A stretch of 64,000 nucleotides of DNA from Fuscibacter oryzae (GTDB lineage: Bacteria; Pseudomonadota; Alphaproteobacteria; Rhodobacterales; Rhodobacteraceae). Every line of letters starts with the position of its first letter. Positions within the stretch are counted from its first letter, which is position 1. The translations under genes were made by a program, and so were the position numbers. The notes beneath the pieces were generated by a model. It had not been told where the DNA came from and searched no databases. It saw only the letters and a list, made by a program, of their open reading frames with translations. Of this stretch, positions 33,380-43,981 are shown piece after piece. The DNA is taken from contig NZ_JAESVP010000001.1 of the NCBI RefSeq assembly GCF_016765795.1, positions 1 to 64,000 on the forward strand. The letters run 5' to 3'.

Positions 33380-35542
33380 ATGATCAACACCGATTTCCTC
33401 AAAGCTCCGTTCCCCGCGCCGGTCACCTTGCCCGAGGCCGAAACCCACGGCCCGCGCCGGTTCTTCAACCGCGAACTGTCGTGGCTGGCCTTCAACTGGC
33501 GCGTGCTGGAAGAGGCGGCAAACCCGGCGGTGCCGCTGCTGGAACGGCTGCGGTTCCTGTCGATTTCGGCAACCAACCTTGATGAATTCTATACCGTCCG
33601 CGTGGCGGGCCTGCGCGAACTGGTCAAAACCGGCAACACCACGCCGTCAGAAGATGGCCGCACCCCCGCCGATCAGTTGCGCCTGATACATGCCGATGCC
33701 CGCAAGCTGATGAAAATGCAGCAGATCGTCTATAAAAAGTTGAAACGCGCGATGGAGGCGGAGGGTATCATCATCGCCTCACGGTCCAAGCTGACGGCAC
33801 GCGATCTGAAATTTCTGGAAGATCACTTTCTGGCCAAGGTTTTTCCGGTTCTTTCACCGCTTGCCATCGACCCGGCGCACCCTTTCCCGTTCATCCCGAA
33901 CACCGGCTTCTCGCTGGCGCTGGAACTGGAACGCACCCGCGACCACCGCACGCTGAAGGCGCTGCTGCCGATTCCGCAGCAGATTGCCCGCTTTATCCCC
34001 CTGCCGGGGCGCGAGGGCGAAGACCGCTTTCTGCCCCTGGAAGAACTGCTGCTGCTGCATCTGGATATGCTGTTCCCCGGCTATACCGACCGGGGCCATT
34101 GCACATTCCGCGTGCTGCGCGACAGCGATCTGGAGGTGGAGGACGAGGCCGAGGATCTGGTGCGCGAATTCGAGGTTGCGCTGAAACGCCGCCGCCGGGG
34201 CGAGGTGATCCGCATGAAAATGTCGGCCGGCGCCCCGGCCGAATTGCGCGCGCTGATCATGGAGGAACTGGCCGTCACCGGCGATGAGGTGGTCGAAGTG
34301 CGGGGCCTTCTGGGCGTGGCAGACCTGAAAGAACTGGTCCTCTCGTCACGCCCCGACCTTTTGTGGCCCCCCTTCACCCCGCGCATTCCCGAACGGGTGC
34401 AGGACCATGACGGCGACATGTTCGCCGCGATCCGGCAAAAGGACATGCTGCTGCATCACCCGTACGAAACCTTCGACATGGTGATCCGCTTTCTGGAACA
34501 GGCGGCGCGCGACCCGAATGTTCTGGCGATCAAACAGACACTTTACCGCACCAGTTGGGACAGCCCGGTGGTCTCTGCCCTGTGCGAGGCGGCGGAATCG
34601 GGCAAGTCTGTTACCGCGCTGGTGGAACTGAAGGCGCGGTTCGACGAGGCTGCCAATATCCGCCAGTCGCGCCGGCTGGAACGCGCGGGTGCGCATGTCG
34701 TGTATGGGTTCATGAATCAGAAAACCCATGCCAAGATTTCCACCGTCGTCCGCCGAGAGGGCGAAAATCTGGTGACCTATACCCACTATGGCACCGGCAA
34801 CTATCACCCCATTACCGCGCGCATCTATACTGATGTCAGCCTGTTCACCTGTGATCCGGCTTTGGGGCGCGATGCGACCAAGGTTTTCAACTATCTGTCG
34901 GGCTATGTGCAGCCGCAGGGTCTTGAAAACCTGGCGATTTCGCCGATTGGGCTGAAACCGCGTCTTCTGTCGCTGATCGCGGCAGAGGCGGACCATGCCC
35001 GCGCGGGTCGCCCCGCCGCGATCTGGGCCAAGATGAATAGCCTGATCGAAGGCGAGGTGATCGACGCGCTTTACGCGGCATCTCAGGCCGGGGTGAAGAT
35101 CAACCTTGTCATCCGTGGCATCTGCGGCATCCGCCCCGGTGTGGCGGGCCTGTCGGAAAACATCCGCGTCAAATCCATCGTCGGGCGCTTTCTGGAACAC
35201 AGCCGGATCATGTGTTTCGGCAATGGCGGCGACCTGCCGGGCAAATCTGCCCGTGTCTTCATCTCTTCCGCCGACTGGATGGACAGAAACCTGTCGCGCC
35301 GGGTGGAAACCTTGGTCGAGATTCACAACGAAACCGTACGCTCGCAGATTGTCAGCCAGATCATGGCGGCAAACCTCGCCGATACCGCGCAAAGCTGGAT
35401 CATGGCGGCGGATGGCACGTTCCACCGCAATCTGGCCGACCCTGACATCAACCGTTTCAACTGCCACCGCTTCTTTATGGAGAACCCTTCGCTGTCCGGC
35501 CGTGGTACGGCTGGCGCCAAAGACGTTCCCCGCATCGCCTGA
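33380..35542 (+). CDS. ppk: Polyphosphate kinase 1
   Basis: Makes polyphosphate from ATP, 720 residues. The N-terminal block [20 protein letters not shown] is typical, and the catalytic domains contain HAKISTVVR with the autophosphorylated-histidine region, [10 protein letters not shown] and [12 protein letters not shown]. It is followed 12 bases later by ppx, whose product degrades the polymer, a standard pairing. A weak Pho-box-like pair upstream was not convincing (see rejected items). Confidence 0.93.
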   Translation: MINTDFLKAPFPAPVTLPEAETHGPRRFFNRELSWLAFNWRVLEEAANPAVPLLERLRFLSISATNLDEFYTVRVAGLRELVKTGNTTPSEDGRTPADQLRLIHADARKLMKMQQIVYKKLKRAMEAEGIIIASRSKLTARDLKFLEDHFLAKVFPVLSPLAIDPAHPFPFIPNTGFSLALELERTRDHRTLKALLPIPQQIARFIPLPGREGEDRFLPLEELLLLHLDMLFPGYTDRGHCTFRVLRDSDLEVEDEAEDLVREFEVALKRRRRGEVIRMKMSAGAPAELRALIMEELAVTGDEVVEVRGLLGVADLKELVLSSRPDLLWPPFTPRIPERVQDHDGDMFAAIRQKDMLLHHPYETFDMVIRFLEQAARDPNVLAIKQTLYRTSWDSPVVSALCEAAESGKSVTALVELKARFDEAANIRQSRRLERAGAHVVYGFMNQKTHAKISTVVRREGENLVTYTHYGTGNYHPITARIYTDVSLFTCDPALGRDATKVFNYLSGYVQPQGLENLAISPIGLKPRLLSLIAAEADHARAGRPAAIWAKMNSLIEGEVIDALYAASQAGVKINLVIRGICGIRPGVAGLSENIRVKSIVGRFLEHSRIMCFGNGGDLPGKSARVFISSADWMDRNLSRRVETLVEIHNETVRSQIVSQIMAANLADTAQSWIMAADGTFHRNLADPDINRFNCHRFFMENPSLSGRGTAGAKDVPRIA

Positions 35543-35553
35543 AAGGACAAACC

Positions 35554-37089
35554 ATGAGCGAGACCGACGACGACCATGGCCCCTTTGGCAAACCCCTGTT
35601 CGATGATCCGTCAACCCGCGCGCTCAGCCGTGTGGGGGTGGTGGATGTGGGGTCGAACTCGGTCCGGATGGTGGTGTTTGATGGTGCGGCCCGCAGCCCG
35701 GCCTATTTTTACAACGAAAAAATCATGTGCGGTCTGGGCAAGGGGCTTGCAGAAACCGGCCGCCTGAACCCCGAGGGGCGCAAGCGCGCGCTGTCCGCGC
35801 TGAAACGGTTTTCGTTGCTGGCCAAGGGGATGGAAGTGCAAAGCATGACCGTCGTCGCCACCGCCGCCACACGAGAGGCCGAGGATGGCCCAGAGTTTCA
35901 GTTGCAGGTGGTGCGCGAAACCGGCCTGAAACTGTGGGTGATCGACGGGGGAGAGGAGGCGCGACTTTCGGCCCAAGGCGTGCTGCTGGGCTGGCCCGAT
36001 GCCAAGGGGATCGTCTGCGACATCGGCGGCAACTCGATGGAGCTGGCGCGGATCGGCGATGGCAAGGTAGGCAAGCGCGTGTCCACCCCGCTGGGCCCGT
36101 TCCGCCTGCAACAGGCCGCCGATACGCAGAAAAAGCGCGCGGTCCACATCGACCGCGTGCTGAAAGATGCGCAGGCCGAGATGCGGTCAGAAGGGGAACG
36201 CATCTATCTGGTGGGCGGGTCGTGGCGCGTCATCGCCCGGCTGGATATGGAGCGGCGGAACTACCCGCTGACGGTGCTGCACGAATACCGCATGACGCCG
36301 CAGGGCCTGCTGGACACGCTGGACTGGATCGCCTCGTCCGACCTTGCGCTGCTGCGCGCCCGCACCGGGGTGTCACCCGAACGGATGGAACTGGTGCCCT
36401 TGGCCTGCGAGGTGCTGCGCGAGCTGATCAAGATGCTGAAACCGTCGGAAATCGACGTGTCGGCCTATGGCATCCGCGAAGGGCTGTTGTTCGAACAGAT
36501 GCCAGACCGCCTGCGCCAGCGCGATCCGCTGATCGAGGCGGCCCGCATGGCCGAACAGTTGCAGGCCCGGATGCCCGGTTTCGGCAAAAAGCTGTTCGAG
36601 TTTCTGGAGCCCCTGTTCAAAGGCGTGCCCGATGACCGCCTGCGCCTGATCAAGGCCGCCTGCCTGCTGCATGACACCACCTGGCGCGCGCACCCCGATT
36701 ACCGGGCTGAGGCCTGTTTTGACAACGCCACCCGCGCCAATCTGGGCGGGCTGGATCATCCGGGCCGGGTGTTCCTGGGCCTGTCGCTGCTGCACCGGTA
36801 CAAAAACAGCCGCTCTGGCAGCCGGATGGAACGGCTGTTCACCCTGCTGGGCGAAGAAGATCTGATGGCGGCAGAGGTTCTGGGCAAGGCCATGCGGTTC
36901 GGCGCGATGTTTTCGGTCGGCGATCCGGCCCGCGCCGGGCGGCTGAACTGGCAGCCCAAGAAAAAGGTGCTGGAACTGCAATTGACGCCCGATGGCCTTG
37001 GCCTGTTCGGAGAGGTGGCGGCTGCGCGCTTTGCCTCGCTGGCGCTGGCCTTGAAGGCCACCACCAAAGTATCAGAGATTGCCGCCTGA
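35554..37089 (+). CDS. ppx: Exopolyphosphatase (Ppx/GppA family)
   Basis: Removes terminal phosphates from polyphosphate or pppGpp. The 511-residue protein has the ASKHA phosphate-binding motif VVDVGSNSVRMVVFDG (about 28-43), a second in VCDIGGNSMELARIGDG, and a C-terminal helical HD-like region (ACLLHDTTWRAHPDYRAE). The start follows a GAAAGG site. Its stop overlaps the start of the next gene (ATGA-like), so the run of small genes to 38.9 kb is probably co-transcribed. Confidence 0.92.
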   Translation: MSETDDDHGPFGKPLFDDPSTRALSRVGVVDVGSNSVRMVVFDGAARSPAYFYNEKIMCGLGKGLAETGRLNPEGRKRALSALKRFSLLAKGMEVQSMTVVATAATREAEDGPEFQLQVVRETGLKLWVIDGGEEARLSAQGVLLGWPDAKGIVCDIGGNSMELARIGDGKVGKRVSTPLGPFRLQQAADTQKKRAVHIDRVLKDAQAEMRSEGERIYLVGGSWRVIARLDMERRNYPLTVLHEYRMTPQGLLDTLDWIASSDLALLRARTGVSPERMELVPLACEVLRELIKMLKPSEIDVSAYGIREGLLFEQMPDRLRQRDPLIEAARMAEQLQARMPGFGKKLFEFLEPLFKGVPDDRLRLIKAACLLHDTTWRAHPDYRAEACFDNATRANLGGLDHPGRVFLGLSLLHRYKNSRSGSRMERLFTLLGEEDLMAAEVLGKAMRFGAMFSVGDPARAGRLNWQPKKKVLELQLTPDGLGLFGEVAAARFASLALALKATTKVSEIAA

Positions 37090-37703
37090 TGCTGACCTTC
37101 GACCATCTGGCCGTATCGGCCACCACGCTGAAGGAAGGTGTCGAAGCGGTTGAGGCCGCCCTTGGCGTGGCGCTGGCAGGTGGCGGCAAGCACCCCTACA
37201 TGTCCACCCACAACCGCCTGCTGGGTCTTGGCGATTTGTATCTGGAGGTGATTGCCGCCGACCCGGATGCCCCTGCCCCGCAATGGCCGCGCTGGTTCGA
37301 TCTGGATAACTTTACCGGCCGCCCGCGCCTGACCAACTGGATCGCCCGCACCGATGATCTGGCGGGCGCACTGGCCGCAGCCCCTGCCGGCTGTGGCGTG
37401 CCGGTGGCACTGGAACGCGGCGATTACCGCTGGCAAATGGCGGTGCCCGCCGATGGCAAGCTGCCCTATGACAGTTGCTTTCCCGCGCTGATACAATGGT
37501 TTGGCACATTGCACCCCGCCCGCGCCCTGCCAGATACGGGCGTGCGCCTGACCCGGTTCGAGATTGCCCACCCCGAAGCCGCCGCCCTGCGCGCCGCCCT
37601 TGCGCCCCTGTTCACCGACCCGCGCGTGGTGATCGTCGATGGCCCGGCCAAGGCAATGCGCGCCACGTTTCAGACAGCGGCAGGCATCCGGGTTCTGGAA
37701 TGA
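37089..37703 (+). CDS. VOC/glyoxalase-like domain protein
   Basis: A 204-residue protein with an N-terminal vicinal-oxygen-chelate fold: LTFDHLAVSATTLKEG gives a metal-ligand histidine and THNRLLGLGDLYLEVIA the second conserved block. This is the Glyoxalase_3 (VOC) type found in many alphaproteobacteria without assigned substrate. Starts at the overlap with ppx and overlaps the acetyltransferase gene by ATGA, so it belongs to the ppx transcript. Confidence 0.75.
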   Translation: MLTFDHLAVSATTLKEGVEAVEAALGVALAGGGKHPYMSTHNRLLGLGDLYLEVIAADPDAPAPQWPRWFDLDNFTGRPRLTNWIARTDDLAGALAAAPAGCGVPVALERGDYRWQMAVPADGKLPYDSCFPALIQWFGTLHPARALPDTGVRLTRFEIAHPEAAALRAALAPLFTDPRVVIVDGPAKAMRATFQTAAGIRVLE

Positions 37704-38176
37704 TCCGCCCTGCCCTGCCCCAAGATGCCCCGGCCATCGCCGAGATCTGGAACCGTGTGATCCGCGAGACGACCCAAACCTTTACCACGGTCGAGAAATC
37801 GGCCGATGACATCGCCACCCGCATCGCCCAAGGCGCGCCATGGTGGGTGGCCGAGGCTGATGGCACGATTCTGGGCCATGCGACCTATGGCCCCTTTCGC
37901 AGCGGCCCCGGCTATGCGCAGACGATGGAACATTCGGTCCACCTGACCGATGCCGCCAAGGGCAAGGGCCTTGGCCGCGCCCTGATGGCTGCGCTGGAAG
38001 ATCACGCCCACGCGGCAGGCATCCATGTGATGGTTGCCGGAATTTCGGGCGGCAATGCCGCCGGATTGGCCTTTCACAGCGCCCTTGGCTATGCCGAGGT
38101 GGGCCGGATGCCCGAGGTGGGCCAAAAATGGGGCCAGCGTCTTCACCTTGTGCTGATGCAGAAAATCCTCTCCTGA
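37700..38176 (+). CDS. GNAT-family N-acetyltransferase (phosphinothricin acetyltransferase-like)
   Basis: A 158-residue acetyl-CoA-dependent acetyltransferase. The acetyl-CoA binding stretch is AKGKGLGRALMAALEDHA and HVMVAGISGGNAAGLAFH follows, which is characteristic of the Pat/phosphinothricin-acetyltransferase branch. Physiological substrate probably a small amine or amino-acid analogue such as methionine sulfoximine; this is not decidable here. The ATG at 37700 overlaps the preceding stop. An upstream in-frame extension was rejected because the GNAT fold starts at MIRPALPQDAPAIAEIW. Confidence 0.82.
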   Translation: MIRPALPQDAPAIAEIWNRVIRETTQTFTTVEKSADDIATRIAQGAPWWVAEADGTILGHATYGPFRSGPGYAQTMEHSVHLTDAAKGKGLGRALMAALEDHAHAAGIHVMVAGISGGNAAGLAFHSALGYAEVGRMPEVGQKWGQRLHLVLMQKILS

Positions 38177-38208
38177 CACGGGCGCAAGGGGTCGCTATTG
38201 TGCCGGTC

Positions 38209-38913
38209 ATGTCGATCTGGACCCGCATCGCCGAAGCTCTTTCCGCCCTTGCCCACGGCCAACCGCTGGAGCAGGTGTTTGATCTGTTGCGCGGGCGGGC
38301 CGACCCGGAACGCTCGGTCGGGTTTACCATTGCCGTCATCGCACTGGGGGCGAAAATGGCCAAGGCCGACGGTCAGGTGACCAAGGACGAGGTGACCGCC
38401 TTTCGCCGTGTCTTCACCATCGCCCCCGAGGAAGAAGCCAACGCCGCCCGCGTCTTCAACCTTGCCCGGCAGGATGTGGCCGGGTTCGACATTTACGCCC
38501 GCAAGATCGCCAATATGTTCAGCGACCGCCCGCAGGCCGAAAACCGAGCCCTGTTCATCGACCTGATCGAAGGGCTGTTTCACATCGCATTGGCCGATGA
38601 CATCCTGCATGAGAATGAAGACACCTTTCTGGCCCATGTCGCCGAAATTTTCGGGCTGGATCAGCGTTGCTATCTGTCCATCCGCGCCCGGCTGGTTGAA
38701 GGCGGGCGGCGCGACCCCTATGACCTTCTGGGCCTGACGCCGCCGGTATCGCTAGAAGCGGCCCGCGCCGCCTGGCGCGCCGCGGTCAAGGAAAACCACC
38801 CCGATGCGATGATTGCGCGGGGTGTCCCACCAGAGGCCGCCAAGATGGCTGAACGCCGCCTGATCGCCATAAACGAAGCCTGGGACGAGATTCGCGTAAG
38901 GCTGGCGGCATGA
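38209..38913 (+). CDS. djlA: TerB-DnaJ domain protein (DjlA-like)
   Basis: A 234-residue protein with an N-terminal TerB-like helical domain (about 30-150; VGFTIAVIALGAKMAKADGQ) and a C-terminal J domain containing the HPD tripeptide (NHPDAM), so it should stimulate an Hsp70. Unlike E. coli DjlA it shows no clear N-terminal membrane segment, as usual in Rhodobacterales. The start at 38209 has a weak ribosome-binding context. Overlaps the next gene by four bases. Confidence 0.82.
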   Translation: MSIWTRIAEALSALAHGQPLEQVFDLLRGRADPERSVGFTIAVIALGAKMAKADGQVTKDEVTAFRRVFTIAPEEEANAARVFNLARQDVAGFDIYARKIANMFSDRPQAENRALFIDLIEGLFHIALADDILHENEDTFLAHVAEIFGLDQRCYLSIRARLVEGGRRDPYDLLGLTPPVSLEAARAAWRAAVKENHPDAMIARGVPPEAAKMAERRLIAINEAWDEIRVRLAA

Positions 38914-39953
38914 CAGATCGCCCCCTCCGGCTGGCCAGTTACAACGTCGAATGGTTCAACGCCCTGTTCGATGATCGCGGACATCTCTTGGAGGATGCCA
39001 CCCTTTCGGCGCGCTATCAGGTGACACGCGCCGACCAACTGACCGCACTTGGCATCGTGTTCAATGCGCTGGATGCCGATGGCGTGATGGTGATCGAGGC
39101 CCCCGATCAGGGATCGAAACGCTCCACCGTAGTCGCGTTGCAGAATTTCGCCGTGAAATACGGGTTGCGGGCGCGCAAGGCAGTGATCGGCTTTGCATCG
39201 GAAACCGAGCAGGAGATTGCCTTTCTCTATGACCCGGACCGGCTGACCCTGCACCACGATCCGCAAGGCGAACCCTCGACAAGCGCGGGTGCCCCCGGTG
39301 CGCCAAGATTTGATACCGGCCTGCGCGCAGATCTGGACAATGACGGTACTGATGAGCTGATCCGGTTTTCCAAGCCGCCGCTGGAACTAGCCGTCTCCTT
39401 TGGCAACCATGGCTTTCGACTGATCGGAGTTCATGCCAAATCCAAGGCCCCGCATGGTGTGGTGTCACCCGCCGAATTCAAACGGATTTCCATTGAAAAC
39501 CGCCGCAAGCAACTGGCCGAATGTGTCTGGCTGCGTCGCCGGATCGACGGGCATCTGGCGACAGGGGAAACCATCCTCGTGATGGGTGACTTCAACGATG
39601 GCCCGGGTCTGGATGAATACGAGCGGCTTTTCGGTCATTCGGGCGTCGAAGTGGCGCTTGGCCTGCACTGCACGCCCGACATGCGGATGTATGACCCGCA
39701 TGCCGATATGGCGCTGACCAGCCGCATCGGCCTGTCGCCCACCACGGCGCGGTTCTGGCTGGCTCCGAAGAAACGCTATTTCGAGGCGCTGTTGGATTTC
39801 ATCATGGTCTCGCCGGACCTCGCGGCGAAATCGCCCGACTGGCGCATCTGGCACCCGTTCAATGACCCCGGCGTCATGGCCGTGCCGGAACTGCGAGAGG
39901 CGCTGCTGGCAGCATCTGACCACTTTCCGGTGACGATCGACATTCCGCTTTGA
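38910..39953 (+). CDS. Endonuclease/exonuclease/phosphatase-family protein
   Basis: A 347-residue EEP-fold hydrolase. Opening RLASYNVEWFNALFDD carries the metal-binding Asn and VMVIEAPDQ a glutamate position; VMGDFNDGPG has the catalytic Asp-Asn pair and the end SDHFPVTIDI the SDH motif. It may act on phosphodiesters of nucleic acids or lipids; nothing narrows this. No signal peptide, so cytoplasmic. Overlaps djlA-like gene by ATGA. Confidence 0.8.
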   Translation: MTDRPLRLASYNVEWFNALFDDRGHLLEDATLSARYQVTRADQLTALGIVFNALDADGVMVIEAPDQGSKRSTVVALQNFAVKYGLRARKAVIGFASETEQEIAFLYDPDRLTLHHDPQGEPSTSAGAPGAPRFDTGLRADLDNDGTDELIRFSKPPLELAVSFGNHGFRLIGVHAKSKAPHGVVSPAEFKRISIENRRKQLAECVWLRRRIDGHLATGETILVMGDFNDGPGLDEYERLFGHSGVEVALGLHCTPDMRMYDPHADMALTSRIGLSPTTARFWLAPKKRYFEALLDFIMVSPDLAAKSPDWRIWHPFNDPGVMAVPELREALLAASDHFPVTIDIPL

Positions 39954-39984
39954 GTCGCCCCACCCCCTGCCGCATACTCGCGGC

Positions 39985-40341
39985 ATGAGATATTTCATCC
40001 TTGCATTGACCCTTGCCGCCACACCCCTTGCCGCGCAGGACGCGCCAAAGGACGAAGGCCCCAGCCTGATGGAACAGGGCGCGCGCCTGTTTTTGCGCGG
40101 CCTGATGTCGGAAATGGAACCCGCGTTGACCGATATGCAGGGCGCGCTGGAAGAGATCGGGCCAAAACTGGCCGAGTTGAAACCCCAGATCGACCAGTTG
40201 ATCGCCATGGTCGATGACGTGCGCAACTATCACATGCCGGAAAAGCTGCCGAACGGTGACATCCTCATCCGCCGCAAGACGCCCGAGGAGTTGGAAAAGG
40301 AAAAGGCGGCACCCGTGGCGCCGCCCGAGATCGAACTTTAG
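39985..40341 (+). CDS. Small exported hypothetical protein
   Basis: A 118-residue protein with a cleavable signal peptide (MRYFILALTLAATPLAAQ, about 1-18). The mature part is rich in Leu, Glu and Met with a heptad-like helix (about 45-85; ALEEIGPKLAELKPQIDQLI), suggesting a coiled coil, and an acidic/basic proline-containing tail. This is a conserved small protein of unknown function in Rhodobacterales as far as I can tell. It is followed by two hairpins that separate it from the convergent scpA. Confidence 0.65.
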   Translation: MRYFILALTLAATPLAAQDAPKDEGPSLMEQGARLFLRGLMSEMEPALTDMQGALEEIGPKLAELKPQIDQLIAMVDDVRNYHMPEKLPNGDILIRRKTPEELEKEKAAPVAPPEIEL

Positions 40342-40390
40342 TGCCAAGCAATTTCTTTCAAGAAATCGCATCGAAGCCTTGAAGGCTCCG

Positions 40391-40416
40391 GGCCGGAATT
40401 TTTCAAAATTCCGGCC
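40391..40416. terminator. Bidirectional terminator between the exported protein gene and scpA
   Basis: GGCCGGAATTTT (40391-40402) and AAAATTCCGGCC (40405-40416) form a 12-bp stem with T- and A-tracts at the tip, able to act on both strands. A smaller stem ATTTCTT-TC-AAGAAAT lies at 40351-40366. Convergent genes end on both sides. Confidence 0.7.
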
Positions 40417-40427
40417 TCAGGTGCGGC

Positions 40428-42554
40428 TCAGGTCCGGGTCTGCCGGATCAGGTCCAGAATGTTCCGCGCGGCAGAGGGGATATTGGTGCCCGGCCCGAAG
40501 ATTGCCTTCACCCCCGCGCTTTCCAGAAAGGCGTAATCCTGCTGCGGAATGACCCCGCCGCAGATCACCAGAATGTCGCCTGCGCCCTTGGCCTTCAGCG
40601 CCTCGATCAGCTTTGGGGCAAGGGTCTTGTGGCCCGCCGCCTGACTGGAGATGCCGACGACATGCACATCATTGTCGATGGCATCCTGCGCGGCTTCCTC
40701 GGGCGTCTGGAACAGCGGCCCCACATCCACATCAAACCCAATGTCGGCAAAGGCGGTGGCAATCACCTTGGCGCCCCGGTCGTGGCCGTCCTGCCCCATC
40801 TTGACCACCAGCATCCGGGGGCGGCGGCCCTCTTCTTCGGCAAAGGTCTCGACATCCTTCTGGATGGCGGCAAAGCCCGCATCGCCCTCATAAGCCGCGC
40901 CATAGACGCCAGCCAGAGTTTTCACTTCCGCCCGGTGACGACCGAATACCTTTTCCATGGCGTCCGAAATCTCCCCTACGCTGGCCCGCGCGCGGGCGGC
41001 TTCAACGGCAGCTTCCAGCAGGTTCCCGCCTTCGCTGGCGCGGCGGGTCAGTTCGGCAAGTGCGGCTTGGGTGCGCGCCTCGTCCCGCGCGGCGCGGGTG
41101 GATTTCAGGCGCGCGATCTGCGCCTCGCGCACCGCCACATTGTCGATGTCGAGGATGTCGATCGCGTCTTCCTTGGCCTTGCGGTATTTGTTGACGCCAA
41201 CAATCACCTCTTCGCCCCGGTCAATCATCGCCTGTCGCTTGGCCGCAGATTCCTCGATCCGCAGTTTGGGCATGCCGGTGGCGACGGCCTTGGTCATGCC
41301 GCCCATCGCCTCGACCTCTTCGATCAGCGCCCAGGCCTTTTCGGCCAGTTCCGCCGTCAGGCTTTCGACATAGTAAGACCCGGCCAAAGGATCGACGACA
41401 TGGGTAATGCCGGTTTCCTCTTGCAGGATCAACTGGGTGTTGCGCGCGATGCGGGCTGAAAATTCTGTTGGCAAAGCAATGGCTTCGTCCAGCGCATTGG
41501 TGTGCAGCGATTGCGTGCCCCCCAGCGCCGCCGCCATCGCCTCATAAGCCGTGCGGATGACGTTGTTATAGGGATCGGCTTCTTGCAAGGACACGCCCGA
41601 GGTCTGGCAATGGGTGCGCAGCATCAGGCTGCCGGATTTCTTCGGGTTGAACTCTTGCATGATGCGCGTCCACAACTGGCGCGCGGCGCGCAGCTTGGCC
41701 GCCTCCATGAAGAAATTCATGCCGATGGCGAAAAAGAACGACAGGCGGCCCGCGAAGTCATCCACATTCATGCCGCGCTCAATCGCTGCGCGCACATATT
41801 CGCGCCCGTCGGCCAGCGTATAGGCCAGCTCTTGCACTAGGTTCGCGCCCGCCTCTTGCATATGATAGCCAGAGATCGAGATGCTGTTGAACTTTGGCAT
41901 CTCTTTGGCGGTGTATTCGATGATATCCGCGATGATCCGCATCGAGGGTTCGGGCGGATAGACATAGGTGTTGCGCACCATGAATTCCTTCAGAATGTCG
42001 TTCTGAATGGTGCCCGACAGCTCGGCGCGCGGCACGCCCTGCTCTTCACCCGTGACGATGAAATTGGCAAGGATCGGGATCACCGCACCATTCATCGTCA
42101 TGGAAACGCTGACTTTTTCCAGGGGGATGCCGTCAAACAGCACCTTCATATCTTCAACGCTGTCGATCGCCACCCCGGCCTTGCCCACATCCCCCACCAC
42201 GCGCGGATGGTCACTGTCGTAACCGCGATGGGTGGCAAGGTCGAAGGCCACGGAAACGCCCTGCTGCCCGGCGGCCAGCGCCTTGCGGTAAAAGGCGTTG
42301 CTTTCTTCGGCGGTGGAAAAACCCGCATACTGCCGGATCGTCCAGGGGCGGCCCGCATACATCGTGGCACGCACGCCGCGCGTGAACGGTGCAACGCCCG
42401 GCACCTCGCCCATCTGGGGCAGGCCCGCCACATCGGCGGCGGTATACAGCGGCTTGACCGTGATGCCTTCCAGCGTCTGCCAGTTCAGGCTGTCCAGCGG
42501 CTTGTCGCGCAGTTCCTTGGCAGCCAGTGCCGCCCATGCCTTGGTGTCCGTCAT
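40428..42554 (-). CDS. scpA: Methylmalonyl-CoA mutase
   Basis: Cobalamin-dependent rearrangement of methylmalonyl-CoA to succinyl-CoA, the last step of propionyl-CoA assimilation. The 708-residue protein has an N-terminal catalytic TIM barrel ([42 protein letters not shown]) and a C-terminal B12 domain with [15 protein letters not shown], where the His of DGHDRG binds cobalt. Single-polypeptide form. It is last in the minus-strand run from pccB, so it shares the PccR regulon at least functionally. Epimerase gene not present in the window. Confidence 0.93.
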   Translation of the reverse strand: MTDTKAWAALAAKELRDKPLDSLNWQTLEGITVKPLYTAADVAGLPQMGEVPGVAPFTRGVRATMYAGRPWTIRQYAGFSTAEESNAFYRKALAAGQQGVSVAFDLATHRGYDSDHPRVVGDVGKAGVAIDSVEDMKVLFDGIPLEKVSVSMTMNGAVIPILANFIVTGEEQGVPRAELSGTIQNDILKEFMVRNTYVYPPEPSMRIIADIIEYTAKEMPKFNSISISGYHMQEAGANLVQELAYTLADGREYVRAAIERGMNVDDFAGRLSFFFAIGMNFFMEAAKLRAARQLWTRIMQEFNPKKSGSLMLRTHCQTSGVSLQEADPYNNVIRTAYEAMAAALGGTQSLHTNALDEAIALPTEFSARIARNTQLILQEETGITHVVDPLAGSYYVESLTAELAEKAWALIEEVEAMGGMTKAVATGMPKLRIEESAAKRQAMIDRGEEVIVGVNKYRKAKEDAIDILDIDNVAVREAQIARLKSTRAARDEARTQAALAELTRRASEGGNLLEAAVEAARARASVGEISDAMEKVFGRHRAEVKTLAGVYGAAYEGDAGFAAIQKDVETFAEEEGRRPRMLVVKMGQDGHDRGAKVIATAFADIGFDVDVGPLFQTPEEAAQDAIDNDVHVVGISSQAAGHKTLAPKLIEALKAKGAGDILVICGGVIPQQDYAFLESAGVKAIFGPGTNIPSAARNILDLIRQTRT

Positions 42555-42642
42555 GCCATCCTCCGTCCCGCCGCGGCAATCGCCCGGCGCAATTGGGTTT
42601 CAGGGGCGGCCAGCGCCCCCGCACATCTGCCCTGTCGGGCGG

Positions 42643-43878
42643 TTATTCCAGAAAATCCTCGGCCACCGGAATGCGGCCAAAGGCGATCTTGGCCCCGGTG
42701 TAGGGCACGCGGTGCGGGGGCAATTGCCCGAACCGCACCGTATCCTGCCCGAACCGCTGGTTCAGCGCGTCGATGGCGCGGCACAGGTCGGCGCGCGGCG
42801 GCTGCGGGTCTGGGGCCGGGTCGAACAGATCGCCCGTTTCCTGCCCCACCGGCAGCAGGCCGCCCAGCACCACATTGACCGCCTTGGGCCGATGCACCGC
42901 CAGGTTTTCCCAATACCGATCCAGCGTTTGCAGCAGGAAAAACGTGTCCTGCGTGGCCTTTATCTGCCCCTCGGCCCCAGGACGGTCGCCATTGTCCAGC
43001 CGCAGCCCGACATGCAAGCTGCGGGCGAAAAACCCCTCGCGCCGCAACCGCGCCGCCGCCTTGACCAGCAGCCGTCGCGCCACCAGCCGCGCGCCCTCGG
43101 GTGTTTTGTTGCCCGCCGTCAGCACTTGCCCATGGCCGATCATGCCGCGCCTTGTGTCCGGCCAGACCACGGTTTCGCCGCGCAGCTCGCGCAGGAACCG
43201 CTCGCCCGAGACGCTGCCCCACAGGGCGCGCGCCCGCTTGGGGTCCAGCGCATAGAGCGCAGCCACATCGGCAATGCCTGCCGCCTCCAGCCGCGCCTTC
43301 ATCCGCCAAGAGATCCCCGGCAGATCGTCCAGCGCCAGATGCGCGATGCGGTCGGGCAGCACATGCGGCAACAACCAGTGCAACCCGCCCGGCTTTTGCA
43401 AGCCCGCCGCCACCTTGGCCAGAAGCCGCGTCGGCGCAAGGCCGACCGAGCAGCGCAACGCCGGGCTGACCTGCGCCAGCACCGCCGCCTGCAAGGCAGC
43501 CCCGATCTCCAGCGCGCGGGGCAATTCCTGTTCCGAACCCATCAGCAAGCAGGAACATTCGTCGATCGACCACACCCGATGCACCGGCACCACGGTTTCC
43601 ACTGCCGCCAGGATCGCATGGTGATAGCGCACGCAGACATCGTGTTTCACCGCGCGAAAGACGATGCCGGGGCACAGTTTCCGCGCCTCGTCCTGCCGCG
43701 TGCCCATGCCAACGCCCGCCCGCTTGGCGTCGATACTGGCCGCGATGCAGCCCGCATTCGGCGCGTCCGTGGTCAGCACACCCACCGGGCGGCCCATCAG
43801 CGCAGGCTCCTCGGCCTGCGCGACCGAGGCATAGAAACTGTTCATGTCGAAGAACAGGGTCGAGACGCGATGGCGCAT
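42643..43878 (-). CDS. dinB: DNA polymerase IV (Y family)
   Basis: Error-prone translesion polymerase, 411 residues. Catalytic Asp11 is in FFDMNSFYAS and Asp106/Glu107 in SIDECSCLL, so the active site is complete. Thumb and little-finger domains follow to the C-terminus; no obvious clamp-binding pentapeptide is visible at the very end. Expression is probably SOS-controlled: an exact GTTC-N7-GTTC LexA box lies at 43920-43934, about 42 bases upstream. It interrupts the propionyl-CoA gene run. Confidence 0.88.
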   Translation of the reverse strand: MRHRVSTLFFDMNSFYASVAQAEEPALMGRPVGVLTTDAPNAGCIAASIDAKRAGVGMGTRQDEARKLCPGIVFRAVKHDVCVRYHHAILAAVETVVPVHRVWSIDECSCLLMGSEQELPRALEIGAALQAAVLAQVSPALRCSVGLAPTRLLAKVAAGLQKPGGLHWLLPHVLPDRIAHLALDDLPGISWRMKARLEAAGIADVAALYALDPKRARALWGSVSGERFLRELRGETVVWPDTRRGMIGHGQVLTAGNKTPEGARLVARRLLVKAAARLRREGFFARSLHVGLRLDNGDRPGAEGQIKATQDTFFLLQTLDRYWENLAVHRPKAVNVVLGGLLPVGQETGDLFDPAPDPQPPRADLCRAIDALNQRFGQDTVRFGQLPPHRVPYTGAKIAFGRIPVAEDFLE

Positions 43879-43919
43879 GGCGGGCCGACTCGGGGCAGCG
43901 AGAACAAGGCGTCACACTA

Positions 43920-43934
43920 GAACAAATAAGGAAC
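43920..43934 (-). promoter_or_regulatory. LexA (SOS) box upstream of dinB
   Basis: On the minus strand the sequence reads GTTCCTTATTTGTTC, an exact match to GTTC-N7-GTTC, the LexA operator established in Rhodobacter and other alphaproteobacteria. It is 42 bases upstream of the dinB ATG. Confidence 0.8.
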
Positions 43935-43981
43935 ATTTGTCCAGCCTCCCGTCCATTCGCCCCGGCCCGCCACGTCATGGG

